Origin: Amblyornis subalaris
Lineage: Eukaryota > Chordata > Aves > Passeriformes > Ptilonorhynchidae
Length of the DNA: 64,000 bases
Assembly: GCA_018881555.1 (NCBI GenBank)
Contig: JACAXG010000104.1
Location: 2,128,887-2,192,886, forward strand
Direction: 5' to 3'
In this document: positions 21,460 to 36,200 of the stretch, piece by piece
How positions within the stretch are numbered: position 1 is the stretch's first letter
Layout: every line of letters begins with the position of its first letter
Made by a program: the position numbers and the translations under genes
The notes under the pieces: model-generated
Told to the model about the DNA's origin: nothing
The model's database searches: none
What the model saw: only the letters and a program-made list of their open reading frames with translations

Positions 21460-23965
21460 TGTTTTTCATTTTCAAATCTTTTAGGCAGCAGTACCTACGA
21501 AGCAAATTTTAGAGCCATTTGCAGCAGAAATATATTGTGGATTTTCATATCTGTTCTGAAAACCTTTAAGACAACAGTCAGATCTCCCCACTCTAGAACA
21601 AGACTGATCCTTGGAAAAAAAAGATGAAGTTACTGGACAGAGTAAAGATGTCTCTTTTTGGGGCGTATTTATAAGTCATCCAACCTGACATTCCTGGATC
21701 CTTGTACCCAGCAGCCAAAGCCAAGTGAAGCAATGGCTTGAAGCAAGAATCAAGAATCTGAGGTCAAGTCAGCCCAAAATTAATTACCAACGTCCTCGTG
21801 AGGACAAGGACAGTACTCAATTTAACTAGAGCCAGGGTGAATGCTATAATAACCCAGAAAGGCACGAAGCACTATCTAGGAAGGAGAGTCCAAGCAAGAG
21901 CAGGACAGGAGCAGGACAGGTGCTGGGAGGTACCGAAGACTAGGGCAAGCAGGAGCTGCCAGTACAAAGGCAGGGATTTGAACAGAACAAGAACAGATCG
22001 AAACACTGAACAGAAGATAAATGAGAGAAGAACTTTCCCTAAAGTCCTGTCTGAGACACACATCATGAACCAGCTCACAAGCTCTAACCTAACTGTAGCT
22101 GCCTAAAAGGCTTGGAGCCAAGCCAAGCCGTATCAAGAATTGCTCTGACATCCAAAAAAGTCGTTCACAATCTAGGACACTTTGCATACATTTCTTTCTA
22201 GGTAACTTTTAATACCAATAAATGAAGGCTAGCAACAGCCAGCCAAAAAACCTCCAGCAGATACCTGCCAAGGCACAGCGTCACAACGTGTTGCCTTTAT
22301 AGCAGTGCCCATTCTCACTATTCCATCCCTTTCCTCCCACTCCAACCACTCTGCCCCACTGACAACACGTAACACAGCAGTGGCTTGCTGTCTTTGAACC
22401 TGAGAATTGATCAGATCTAGAACATATTTTAAAATAATGCTCGGGTTCCCTGATTTCATTCACGATGTAACCACACAAAGACTTGTATTACCCAGCTGAG
22501 GAAGTAGCACAGTAGATTCCTACAGGTAGGAATAATATAAACCAGTGTTGTCATCACAGCCAACACTCCATCAGATCATAACTATGGAGTGCAGGAAAAA
22601 AGATGAAATTTTATCAATCTTTAAAACTATTTTGCCAACAAAAAAAAATTAGTAACATAAAAAAACCCACAAAATTTATATCCATGTCTGACAGTAGACA
22701 AAAGGCCTGATTCACTAGAAGACTGTTTTGCCACCTTCCATGTAGAAATTGCCATGATGTCTTACTAGAAAACTAGATTTACATATGCTGGATTAAAAAT
22801 AATGATGTTGTAGAGAAAAAGGAGTTTGGCTCCTTGAGAATCTTTGAGTATCTATTTGCAACATCCTTCTGGCTACTCTGTGTGCAGCAACAAGCCTTTG
22901 CTATCATGTTATCCATGAGATGGTCTTGGTTACAATCATTCAGGATACGTAAGCACAGGTGTAAAAATAACTATCAGAAGATCCTTTAAAGGAAGAGACC
23001 TGCCTAATAGAGTAGGTGTTGAGACACACTCATTATAGTCTTTCAGAGTATCCAGGAAAAATTCCCAGTTTACCTCAAAGAAGTCACCCAAAACACACAC
23101 AAACTACCAGGTTCCAAAAAAAACCCCCTCTATATGAACTTTTTATCCAGCCACACTGAAGAAGAGAGACCTGACTCTGGCCAGAAGATGCATATGCTTC
23201 ATAAATTAATAATTTTCCAATACTCTGCTTGGTTACTTTTCCACTTAAGACTCATGGCTCATACCATGTTTTTCNGGAGAACATGTAATTTTGGGTGAAT
23301 TGTTTTAGAACTAGGAAGTAAATATTTTTGTTCACCTTACTTTCTCATGTTTAAGAATATATGGGATTGGTATTGAATTCTGCACTCAATGCAAACTCCA
23401 ATCCATATTTTCTAACATATGGAAGGGAAACTTGAGCATCTTAAATTCCCTCTGTGAAGCCACAGCACAATTCCCACTGTCACTGGGACAGAAACAGACT
23501 TCTCTACACTACCATGTTGGTGCTCATAGGAAAGCAACGGGATCACCTGGACCCAACCAGATTTCAACAGTGAAAGTGTGTGCAATTGCTGTTAAAATAC
23601 AGACTCTTCCCTGGCTTTTCCTCCCTTGATACCCTTGAATTTCAAAGTGCAGTTGTGTCTAAAACTTGAACTCATGTTCAGTAATGCGCAGACATGTGCA
23701 AATAGCCAGTATCCTGGATTCAAACTATGTACATGGCCTGCATCGATGCAATGAGGTCTTCTTGATCCAGATGGGGATTCAGGAGAGTACTATCAGGAAA
23801 GGATTATTTATACAGTAGGAACTATAAAACTCCTAGTGTTAAGTACATAGTAGTTTGAATTCATATAAAAAAATAGCAAATTCATGAAAGTACAACACCA
23901 TAACAAAAATGCTAAAACAAACATACTACACTTAGACAAAATGAGCTCTCTACCAGTATTTATGG

Positions 23966-24231
23966 TCACGTACTGTGGTCTGACATTGATGTTTCTAACA
24001 TCATATCACTTTCATTCATTTCAATCTCAAATGTTTCTTCCAATGGGCGACTGGTATCTGTACTTTTCCTTTGATTTGATGTCTCTAATGTTACTATGCC
24101 ACTTTCATCCAGAGTTTGTCTTTCTATGTCGAATTCTCTAAAATCCCAGGGAGGTGAAATTATGTTCTTTAATGTCTTCACAGTGTGTACATCAAAGTCA
24201 TAACATCTTAATTTGTCTTTGATCTCTGTTC
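23966..24231 (-). CDS. CDC16: CDC16 coding exon 18 (terminal)
   Basis: 266 nt with the TGA stop at 23968-23966, acceptor ttctag. It encodes [20 protein letters not shown], the conserved [11 protein letters not shown] stretch and a Ser/Thr- and acid-rich tail. The middle part ([16 protein letters not shown]) is the most diverged piece of the protein. Confidence 0.97.
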
Positions 24232-27200
24232 CTAGAAAAACAGACAAACCATTAGTTTATTCCAAATGAATACTCCCAAAAATGTAATCTCAAAGAAACT
24301 ATCATCCAGAAACTACTATAATTCTCTGCTTTCATTCCATTAGGGAGCTGTCGCTGCTTAATGAATGAAGCTGAATAGAGTTTTTCTAAAAAAATTCAGC
24401 AGCCTCCTTTTTCAAAAAAGCGCAATCCAAGAAGCACAACTCAGATTTGAAAGTCTGTTTTGAGAAATAATTGCCAATTCCCTTCCCAATTCTCCAAGGG
24501 GCTTTTTTTCTTGTTTAAGTTACACACAGCTTGGTTTGCATTAATGCATATCACATGGCTGCATGGTTCTTCCAGATGTGTTAAATGACTACATATGGAG
24601 CAAGACAATATTGAGAAGAAACATCTGCTTCAATTGTGTGAAAAATCTGCAGGCAAAACACTACAGCACACAGATGGCTTTTGCTGTTAAGGCTTCAGCC
24701 TTCCTAACATGCTTGACAGGACATCAACTGTGTTCACTACAGATAAATCACTAAGTTCAATGAAGCAGAAATCTGTCACTATAAAGTTTTTTTTCTGAAA
24801 GGGGGGGTCAGAAAACTTTCATACAAAATTCAACACTATGGCAATATAATGTATTACTGTTATGAAGCACTCTTCTTTTGACCATATGTAAAGCTGTAGT
24901 TTTGGAGTCAGAATTTATCCTGTCTCCACAGAGCCAAGTTTTGACAAGGTGAAAATACGTTGCTCTACTATAACATTAGCATTAGCTGTCCGATTTCCTA
25001 ACTCCATATCTCTATTTTATTTTTTCCCCATTTCCTTTGGTATCTAAGCTGGCATAAATCAATATTTTCTATAAAAGAAAGCATCAACATCTTTAATGAC
25101 AATGGGTTTCCTTTCTTTATGCTTGTAAGAATTTATTGCCATGATGCTCACAAAAAACAGTGGTCATCTGCAATTGCTGGTAAGTTCTGACTCAACCATT
25201 AAAAAAAAAAAAACAACCAAAACCCTACCCCAAACAAAACCATACTCTACTTTGTAAGTTAATTAGGTAGTGGTAGGCAGACTTTCTTGACATAAGAATA
25301 ACACTCCTCCCAAAGGACTCAATGAGTGAGTTCTTTAAGAGACAACTTAAGTGGAAGACTTACCAATATAGGCTTCAGAATCACCAATGTACATTTCTAT
25401 GCAGTGTCCAAGCATTGTGACTGAAAATGTGTCATCCCTCCTCAGACCAAGGGCCTATTAAAAAAAAAAAACCAACAGTAAAAAGTATTTAGTAGCAAAC
25501 AAAACCATTTACATCTTAAGACTGCAATGGTTCAGTTTGTTGGTTTTTTGTTCCACAATCCTATCTGAGCATAGTCTTCACTGTAAAAGCAAAACATTGT
25601 ACAACCAAAATAACACTGTCATATGAACCGGCTGAAGTAGTAAGCAAGCAAAGCACAAAAACAAAATCAGAAAATAATATATATATGGACACGGGATCAT
25701 TCACATATCATGAGATATAATGTTACATCTCATGATATGTGAATAACGTTGCTGAATAACATAACATATGTTGCTGTTTACTTACTGTAGAATTTCTAGG
25801 TTGGAAGTATTTTAAATTGTTTCAGCTGCATGAAAAGCTTACGTACTTGAAATGTACGTTGCAATCCAAAGTTTGTAAAGGGGCCATTTTTTTACCTAAC
25901 TGATAGAAAACTTAAGAAGATTAAAAAAAAAAAAAATAAGATTATAAACACTAATTTGGAGGCTGGAAAAAATCCTGGTTGTCTGTTCCAAACCAGAGCG
26001 AAACAGTAAATAAGAGAACCTGTGACCAGCCCTTCAAGTGAAGCCAGTTACGCACCGTGTGAAAATAGTCGATGGCGCTTTCAAAGTTGCCCATGAGGCT
26101 GTGGATGTAGCCAATGGCAGAGTAAGTAGAGGCATTCTGAGGAATTAATACTAGAGCCTGGCGATGGTATTCCAGTGCCTCTTCATACTTCCTGTTAGGG
26201 TTAAATACAGAAGATCTATTAGCAAGCTTCAGGGTGAAAGGTGTTTTTACAGTATTCCGTCGGTATTTTCCTTAGCAAAATGTAACACAGCTGTGCCAGA
26301 ACTTGAAAATTACTGCTTCATACTCTGAACATAATAGAATGTACAAAAGACTCATGGATATTGACAATTTTCTTCCTCAGTGTAACTGAGAAATCATTGT
26401 TCTCCTTCTGTAGCAAAACAGGTCCCATTTGGAGATCTTAGCTATCTGATATGGTAAATTGCTTTAGATGATTAATGGTGCTCATTGTAGTATTGCCTTT
26501 CTTTCTGTAGCTTTCATTTGCCTTCCCGGGGGAGAGAAGGAGCAATACGAGACTAAATCACACATCATTCAAACCAAGAAAAAGCTCTCTGGCCAGAAAT
26601 TTCACAAACTTTAAGTTCTGCATACACTTTGTCAATTCCGTTTTGCTACACTCTCTATTGGAAAAGGAGGCTTACACATATCCATAATTTCTATCAAATA
26701 CCAGCCACCCTTTCTTTGAAAACTATCTATCAATTAGACTGATTATTGCATTTGTTATCTTATAAAATAAGCATTAAATGTACTCTACAACATTACCCTG
26801 AGAAATTAAATTATCACATTTGACATCCCAGTTCCACGTTGTTAAAAATAAAGATAGCAATCACCTGTTCAAAAGAAATTTTAATGTCTATAGTGATAAA
26901 TAAAATTATGCAAAGAGCAACACANGAAGTTGTTAGAGGGCATCAAGTAACAATTGAGGCAGAAAAATTATGCAACTGTTTGCTTGCTGCACAAACCTTT
27001 TACATGATTTAAATTTTATTTTCACTCATAGTATTTACATGTCCAATTGACTGCCACTGTATTTTAATATGCTGCTTTCAAATTTCAACCACATTATACC
27101 AGTGAGTAGACATACATCCAGTAAGTTTTTTCATAATAGCCGTATCATGTATTGCAAACACTACTAAATTAGTTATTACAGAGTTTTTTTAAGATCTCAA

Positions 27201-30200
27201 AGCATATGTTGCAACAGCTGCCTAAATTCTCAACTTTATTTTCTTGCAAGATGGTTTACAAGGATGTAAAAATATATTAGGTTTGATTTCTAAACCTGGA
27301 CAAATACTACAAGTTGTAAAAAGTGTGAGGGAAGCAGTTAGTAACTTACTGTAGAAATTAAAAAAAGACAAAAGTAATTATAAACAAAACAATTATTTGA
27401 AAAAACCCTGCAATTATACTCATGAACAGATTCCAGAAGCAGTGCCTTTTGTTTGATCTTGGCACAAGGAGTAACTATTATACGTCCTTATTTCATAATG
27501 AAAATGAAGTCTAATTGGCAATTCNAGCACAAAACAACTACTACCAAAGCCAAAGCAGAAGTACAACTTTCATCTACCATAATCACATTCTCATTAGCAG
27601 CTTTGAAACAAAAATTACAGTGTACACCAACTGAGCAATTAAAACCACTAAAGAACATTAAAAAAATATCGCATTGATTGAACAAAAGAAAACACTGGTT
27701 AAAATCAGATTAAGGTAATTAACGAGAAAACGTCTCTATGTTAAAACTGTTAAAGCTCACATAGGTACTTTGCACTTTTTCTCTTCATGGAATGGAAATA
27801 TGAAATGAAATATTAAATAGTTTTGTTCTAAAAAACATGAAGTAATATTTCCTTGCCGTGTTATAATGTCACTGAATATTTCCCTTCAGTAAAAAAAAAC
27901 TGTACTAATCAAGGAATTAATTGGCACAAACCTACCATTATGTTCATTAAATCAGTGGACATATTTCAGTATGTAGGACTGGGACAGTAACGAGTTAAAA
28001 TTCACACCCATACAAGGATGTAAAAGCCTGCATGTTGGGGAAGATGAAATAGGAAAACCTTATAAATATGATTGCCTGGCAAAAGATGCTGAGAATATGG
28101 AAACTATAAGCGAGATTGAAATGAAAGCCAGCTTTGACATACCAAGCTTTAGTTACTGAACAACTGGAAAACAATGGTATGGCCACTGAANGTAATCCCC
28201 CTTATGACAGAACAATACCCTCTGCTTGCAGACAGGTCCAAGGGTCAGAACAGACCCTACCAGCTCGGCAGAAGGGGTCCAAAGAATAGTTTTAGGGTTT
28301 ACAATGTAACACAGTATGGTAATGTAATGATTCTTATAGGCTGTATGTAAATGCTATAGCATTTGTATCTTGTATTAGATTGGTTATTAGAATATTCAGC
28401 ACAGAAGATGATTTATAGTATTGTAAATGAGAACCTCGCTCTCTTACTCTCTTGCTCTTACTCTTGTACTCTCTCTTGCTTCCCTTGCTTTTCTGCCCTG
28501 CCTCGAGCAGCACAAGCAGCTCCAAGCAGGGCCCCTATACCCACACCTTTTGCAATAAACCTCATGTTCTAAGATCAATCTACAGAGATCTCTCGTCTCT
28601 AGCAGTCCCGACTGTCCGGACCNACAGCAGGTCCTACAGAAGTTCCTACACCTGCAACCAATTCCCTATCTAATAAGAATCAATAGTTAAGGAAAGGCTT
28701 TTACATTAAGTACTTTAACTGTTGTGTAGTAAATGGGCAATGAATGGAGTTATGTTCACAAGCTGATTTAGAGAATCTTGTTCTTATAGGGTAATTCTAC
28801 ACTGCTCTCATGTGGCACATAATCTTGATATAAATGAGAGAGAAAACACATTTGTGCAGCATTACAGAGAAATGTAGCTCCAGTACTCTCTGCTTACTTG
28901 AGTTTCCTGCAGACATGTCCTAAGTTGTTCAATAAAGGTTCCCACTTATCAACTGTTACCTGCAAAATAATGCAACAATTCAAATAACTGCAGCTTCCTA
29001 GACTGTACCTAAATTTTGTCTACTTTAGTAAACCAAAAATAATATACAAATGAATAGGGCATTTTGTTTATGAACAAGAAAAATATCACAAGCACTTAAA
29101 ATTCTTAACAAAACACAGAGTTAAGCTCAAAACATTTATTCAATAACTCATTTTTCTATTTTTACATTCCTCAAAGCCAATTAGATTTCTTTCAAGGGTC
29201 AGTGATATTAAAACTTGACGCAAACCAAACAAAACTTGTTTTCTACTTAACTAAAAAAAGGCATGTCAAATCTCAGCCTAGAAGCACCAAAGACCCTCCC
29301 TAAAGTAAGTATTTGTAAAAGAATCATGAATACTGAAGGTCTTTTTGCTGTCTTATCCGTGGTCTAACTTCATCTGCTCTAAATAAATCAGGTCATTTAT
29401 GAGGAACACAGAAGACAATATGCCTTAACATAAAAGCCTTAAAATGCTTTTCAATGAAATTAAAAACTGAACTTTTGCATTATGAATTTGTGATTTATAA
29501 TAATAAAAGACTGTCTTCTGCATCTGTAGTTATTTTAGGTGTTTCCCACTCTAATTCTAAATGTTCATTTGAGTGTTTACAGATTGCTCATACTTAGTAC
29601 TTCTCATTAAACAAGAAAAATGTCCCACAGAAAAGAATTTAGGTAAATGCATAAATTTAAGCCTTTTCTTCAAAGCTTGTGGCATTTGCATGATCATCAT
29701 TACAGCTTTAACTAAAACAGAAAAACCCTATTTATATATTGGTGAGTATATAAATTAGTATCTGTGCAGTTTGTTTTAGTAAATATGTGCCTTGTCCACA
29801 TGAAGATCTTTAGTTTTTCAGCACTTTCCACTTTATAGAAGGTTTACCGTGCTCTAGAAGCAATTTCCTTATTTTGATAGGAGACACTTTCTTAATAATT
29901 ACAGTAGCATGATGTGGTGGCCTCATTAACTAAATTTAAGCTAAAAATTGAGAAAATGGATCTTAAAATTTAGAAGCAGCCTGTCGCAAGGTGGTACTGC
30001 CTTCATTAAAGCATCTTGAGATTCCCTAGTACAATGTGTTTCTTTATACAATATGATGTCACACAAATAACCAGTACAACCAATAGGTACAAGTATATTT
30101 GTGTGTTCCAGCATTTGAGGAATCAGGGTTGTAATGACTGACTTTTGATTCATAAAATCACCTGAACTACAAGCACATATCCTGACAAACTGTTTGCCAG

Positions 30201-33200
30201 TGATTATTTTGGTTGCTTTCAGGAAGTTAGGTAAGAATCCCTGGGCCCATTCCTACACAGTGTCTCCATCTGGTAGAAAGAAAACAAATCCATACCTCCA
30301 AGATTATGACCATATAAAACTGGAAGTCATTCAGGAAATGGCTAATACTTAAGGTGGCAGAAAGCATCTTCACGTGTGTACCCAGTTCCACCCTCAGGTC
30401 AAGAGCCATTGGTCTACTAAGACCCAAGACTGAGAATAACACCTGGATTCCGCTCTCTGGTCAACGCTTAATTTCTTTTAATTTCATAAAGAAACTTAAT
30501 TTTTTGCCTTTTCCTGTAGCACTGAAGATAATGTGTGATACTTCTTATCTAAAAAGCCAAAACATTCAATTACAAGTAGATGGTCCAAGTTTAAAATCAA
30601 ATTTATATTGTATCGCTTTTATCTTAAAATAAGCACAACATGTATTGTCATAAGATACTACAAAATTCACTCAAGTTTTACAAATTTATGATCCTGCATG
30701 TTATTAGAAAAAATACCTCATTTCCAATAGCTTTGATTTTTTCCAGTGCATCAAGGAACCACTTTTCTGCAGTTTTCCAGCTAAGGATTGAAGGGGTGGG
30801 GGAAAAGAAAAGTAAATTAATGAAGAGTTTTTATTAGCAGTATGAGAAAACTGTATTCAAGAAAAAACTCTTTGCCATTATTTCATCATATGAGTGAAAT
30901 TAGATGTAAAACCCAACCATTTATATTTGCCTATATTTTGCATTGTGGTCCTAACAGCTAACAAGACAAAGTTAAAAAACAATCAGAATCAAACCAAGAA
31001 TATTGACTAAATATTCAGATATAAAAATGAGAATATCTTAAATATTCTTGTATCTGTTAGGTTTTTTTCCAGAATATATTTGGAGCCTCCTGAGCTGACA
31101 AGATGTTTTACTGTCCAAAATGTTATAGCATGTGTGCAGACAGATGCCTTTTCAGGCATGCAACTACACAATGACAGGCACATGCAAGATAGTATCAATA
31201 TCTGGATGTTCCTCAAGCATTTAAGTCCGCCCTTGTTCAATCTTAAACAAAGAAGAATAATATAGAAAGCAAGGGTTTAAGGTAAACACCATCTAAACTA
31301 GAACCAAAAGATACCATAGCTCAATATAAGTACTTTAGTAGATATATTGGCACACTACACTTCAGAATAATCCATGTTTAAGATTGTATTTAATCATATT
31401 TTGCACGCTTACTCTCCATTTTGAAATGCTACCACTCCAACTTCATGCATAACAAAAGGATCTTCAGGTGCAATGCTTAAAGCTTGGCTGAAAAACCGTT
31501 CAGCCAACTTGGAGTTGTTGGTCAAACCATATTCCAGGCCAATATAGAGCATCGGCAAATGACACCTAAAAACCAGAAAACAAAGTGCATGTTTGTTTTC
31601 ATGTGGTTATCAGGAATGGAGTCACAAACTATAAAGAAATGCCAACTGTGTTTGCATATGTACAGCCAAGTAAAAGCTGATTTAAACGGACTATTAACCC
31701 AAGCGGAAGTTTAAAAAACTTTACATCTCTGTTAGTGATTAACAAGAGTTTGAACTCCAATACATAATTGTAATCTGCTCTGGAATTACATGTATTTTCT
31801 CATTGCTGAAGTTTAGTTCTGATGAGTTTTTTCCCTAGTTTCCTTCATACATTTAATTTACAAATAGAACATGCAAGAAGTAATAATTAAAAGAATTACA
31901 TTTACCAGTAACTACAATCCAATAAAATAGCTTTATATGCAACACAACACAATTAGTTCATGACTCCTTTCACAACCTTCTCCCACAGCACGAAAGAGCT
32001 GTTCAAGACGTTATTATACAGCAGTTGATGACCTGGTATGACAACCATGATTAACAAATTTCAGAGAATGTTCAGGTAGAACATAGATTACCTATATATA
32101 AATATTGACTTTAGAACTTATAAAATCAGAACAGTAATTGCAAATAATGCAGTTAAATGCAGATGGTTAAATTATCTGGGTTCTTTTTTCTCCTTTGTTC
32201 TCCACTGGATAATTGTTGCAAATGCCTTGCTACTGTTTAAAAGTCAATATTCTACACTATTCATGGATTAATTTTAATCTTCCTGAATATGACATTTTGT
32301 ACACACCCTTTCATGAGCTGTGCAGCTGTGAAGTATGCAGCCATTGCTTGGTCATGCTCACTCTCCACTGCAAATGAATGTCCATATGCTATCCATGCAG
32401 GTCCATAGGTGCGCTCCAGTGTAGTAGCTTTGCTAAAAACATGAGCAAGTCACAAGCAAACACACCTGAAATTAAACTTCATTTGCTTCAGATGACTACT
32501 TAGATAGCAATGNTATGTCACATGCTTAGGTATCTATTAAGGTAATTGTCTGTAATGACCAGTGGTAAACAAAGTGAATTTTAAAAGTTCAAACTATTTA
32601 GCACTTAGAAGTATCACACATTCTCATGAATTCATTTATTATTTCTGCTACTGTTTACGGACAGGAGGAATTCTTTGATATTATTGAACACAAACAATTA
32701 TGTAGTAGGTGAATTGAATAAAATACAGAAAACATTAGTAGTGACTCAAAATGTATTGCAAAATGCTAGCTATATATTTTAAAATAAATATATTCTATCA
32801 AATGCAAGTTTCAGAAGCAGGATATGAAAATACCAAATGAACACTTAGGTTGAACTGTATGTTGAAGTTTCACCATATAATTGTGCTAGCCTTGAAGAAA
32901 AGTATTTGCCATGTCACAGGCCATACATCAGAGAAGTATACAAAATGTCACTCAAGTCTAGAGCTGAAAACTGCAACCTGAGCATCAAGACTGCAACCTG
33001 GAGTCTTTACAGAAAGGTGGACTTGACAGGAACATTAGAAAGCTGTGTAGATTATTTCGAGTCTGAAGATAAGGGCATTCTTAACTAAACAGCTCATGAC
33101 AAATGTGCCCAGCCTTTTCTTAAAAGCTTCTGTCATGGGGATACTACATGTTCCACAAGTAATTCAGCCTATAGCTTAACAACCCTTAAAAACTTATTTT

Positions 33201-36200
33201 TTTCCTAACACATAATCTAAGTTTTGTTTGTCACAGTTAAACTCTTTATTTCTCATCAGAGATCCTAGAGAATGGTTTGTTCTCTGTCTCGTGGGACACA
33301 ACTTTACATATTTAACCATTTGCATCTTGCCACCATGACAGCAACAAAAGATTTGGGGGTATTCGAGTGTGTCTTCAAGATTCTTTTTAGAAAACCACTG
33401 TGAAACCCACAGTTGTCCCTAGCCTTGTTGGCTGTACACTACCATTCTTCCAAGAAATTTAAGCATCTTGTTACTATTTCACTTTTACCAGACCTCTTTT
33501 GCCAGAACTGCTCTGAATTTTGATGTTTCTTTGGTTTGTAGGGGCTCATTTATTTGTTTGTTTGTTTGTTTTTCTCTTCAACACACCTATAGACCCTTTC
33601 TTGCTAGCTAGGGGTGCTTGTACCTTTAAAGACATTTTTTATTTCTCCACCAAAACCTAATCTATCACTCAGAACAGCTTCTTGAAGAGTTTCACACTGG
33701 TACTTGTAAGGAATTTAAAGATTTTACTCATAATAACTAGACATTTTAAAAGTCTAAATTATTAACCCATCTTTACATATATTGTCTATAAAGGTTTCAG
33801 AAAAATTAGTCTCACACGCTGATTTATGCCTTCTCAGTTTAAGCTTACAGCACCAAAACAAATGCCCTACTTCACAGCAAGCTCCTGTTCCCCAGTGCTG
33901 ATATTCACTACACAGACAGAAGACCACAGGAAACAGCACTGACCAAACCTGAACAGCCCACAGTTGCTTGTGCACAGAAAGAACTGACAGTGAAGTGTCA
34001 GAATTTTCTACATAATTCTTCCCTTTCAGATACAAAACCTGAAGCTGGGAGAATGCTGAGTGTCCTTGAACTAAGAACTGAGGCCTGGTCACCCAGCTGT
34101 AGTTAGCTCAGCAGCATGAGTGATTGCAGGGACTACACCTGCCCAGAACAGGACTGTGACTGCCTAGACAGGTACCACGTAAGTCCTTCTTATTTTTAAA
34201 GTATGTCTATGGATGAGGTCTAAACTGCTATATCAAAAAAAAGGTGGCAACAAAAGGAATATTTAAGTAGGAATCCATTTATTGAGGCTTCTGTTTATGA
34301 GCTTACAAACAATCATGAACATCACACGTTTACTTAGCAAGTGTGCAACAGATTCACTAAGGAAAACAGAAAAAAAATTACCTGAGATATCTTCTAGCAT
34401 GTTCATTTTTGTGGCCAACCATGAGATAATAGCATCCTACTGCAAACCATGATACCTACAGATTAAAATCAAAATAGAATACTATTAGATATATCACATT
34501 GATTTTAGTGAAGCATCAAAAGAGAGGAACACATAGTAGAGAAGTTAGGAACATTTTCATTGAAATCACAGTCAGATCTTCAAATTATTTGGTCTTACAG
34601 ATGAGCTAGAACTGCTGACATAAACCTTTGTAACTGGGGCTTATTCAGCCTCATGAAGAGAGAGCTAAGTGGAGGGCTTATTGCTGTCTTCAATTATCTA
34701 ATGGTAAGGAATACATGACAGAGCCACACTCCTCTCAGTGGTGTAGTGATAGGATGGGAAACAACGGGTACAAGTTGCAACATGGGAAATTAAGGTCAAG
34801 GCAAAGAAAAACAACTTTCACTNTGAAGGTGATCAAACACTGGAAAAGGTTGCTCAGACACATGTAGCATTTGTTTTAAATTATTATTCAAAGTAAATAA
34901 CTAGCACTGAATACCTTTCATGGGTACTTAATTTTAAAAAAAGAACCTTGGTATAAGGAAATTACAACGCAGAAGAAATAAAAGGAGTGAACCATTTTTA
35001 CAAGCTTCATCCAGAAAAAGAGTTTGAATTCTGTTGCTCAAACTATTGCATTAGAACTCTTACATGCTTTCACCTAAAAAAACCCTGGCAACAAAGGCTT
35101 AGAACAACTTACAGGATTATTTGGGTACAAGTCCACCAGTTTGTGAGAAAGATAGAAAAGCTCTACATAGTGGGAAGAAACAAGAAAAGAAAATTAAAAC
35201 ATGCTAAAACATGTAGATGTTTCAAGTCTTTTAGCTTTCCATACAAAATATACAGAACATCTAACATTATTAAACCACAAGTAAAAATGTTTTTAGTGGT
35301 AATGCTTCAAACTGCCTCAAAATAGATTCAGTTTTGCAATTAGCTAAGGAAAACCCAACCAAAACAACCCATAAGTCTTCACAGCACACAAATAAGCAGC
35401 TATACTTCCCACCCTTTAAGAATTCTGCAACAACTTAGGTCATTAACATACATTAAAATAAGTGCCAGTAGTATTACACTTGAATGTACCTTGTCAAGGT
35501 AAAACACTATTGAACTTCCTACATCTAAAAGGTATAACATACTGGCTAGATCCATTTCAAAGTAGAGTCCTGTGCATTAATATGCTGAAAATAGGACAAA
35601 AGCAAATAAATTACTATATTATTTGGAATAATTCTAAAGTGATTACTTTTCTAGTAAAAATAATTCTAGTTACTGGAATAACTTACTACAGATTTTCTAA
35701 TAATAGCAGCAGTAATCAGCTACAGGATAACAATTCTATCGCCTATGCAATTTCAAACAAAACAGCATTATGGTACATAAAGTTTCTATTTCCTCAGAGC
35801 AGAGTGCTCTTAAACCAATGAGACTGTCCTGGAGCACTTTGCATCAATTCTCAGCTCCAGAAAAATCAAATATTAAAACTGGCTTACAAAATACCAACTT
35901 ATTTACATAATGCTTCTCAAGGCAGATTTAGAAGAAAAAACAAAGTACTAGCCCCATTTTCAGATGTAGTTAACTGTAAAATAACTGGAAGTACATTCAC
36001 TAATCACCAAGAAGTACCAGTACACCTCACGACCTATTTGCATACATATAATGCACCATCCTATGAGACACTGCACATCATATGAGCTCCTTATTCTATT
36101 TTCCAACTGATTTTAAAGACATTCAAGTTGTTCACTTGATATATATGTAATCTGAAATGAGAAAAAGCCATCCTAGCTGCAAGTAAGCTATTCCTGTAAT

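Larger units (their letters stand above)
20592..23965. other. Intergenic gap between UPF3A start and CDC16 stop
   Basis: About 3.4 kb containing the UPF3A promoter, one CR1 (20804-20937), one SINE (21331-21459) and unique AT-rich sequence that must include the CDC16 3' UTR. A short direct repeat of 'agcaggacag' occurs near 21899-21920. No further gene is recognisable. Confidence 0.7.

Noticed and set aside
35462..35821. 119-codon open frame in CDC16 intron 9
   Set aside because: Low-complexity AT-rich composition, no motif, antisense to CDC16.
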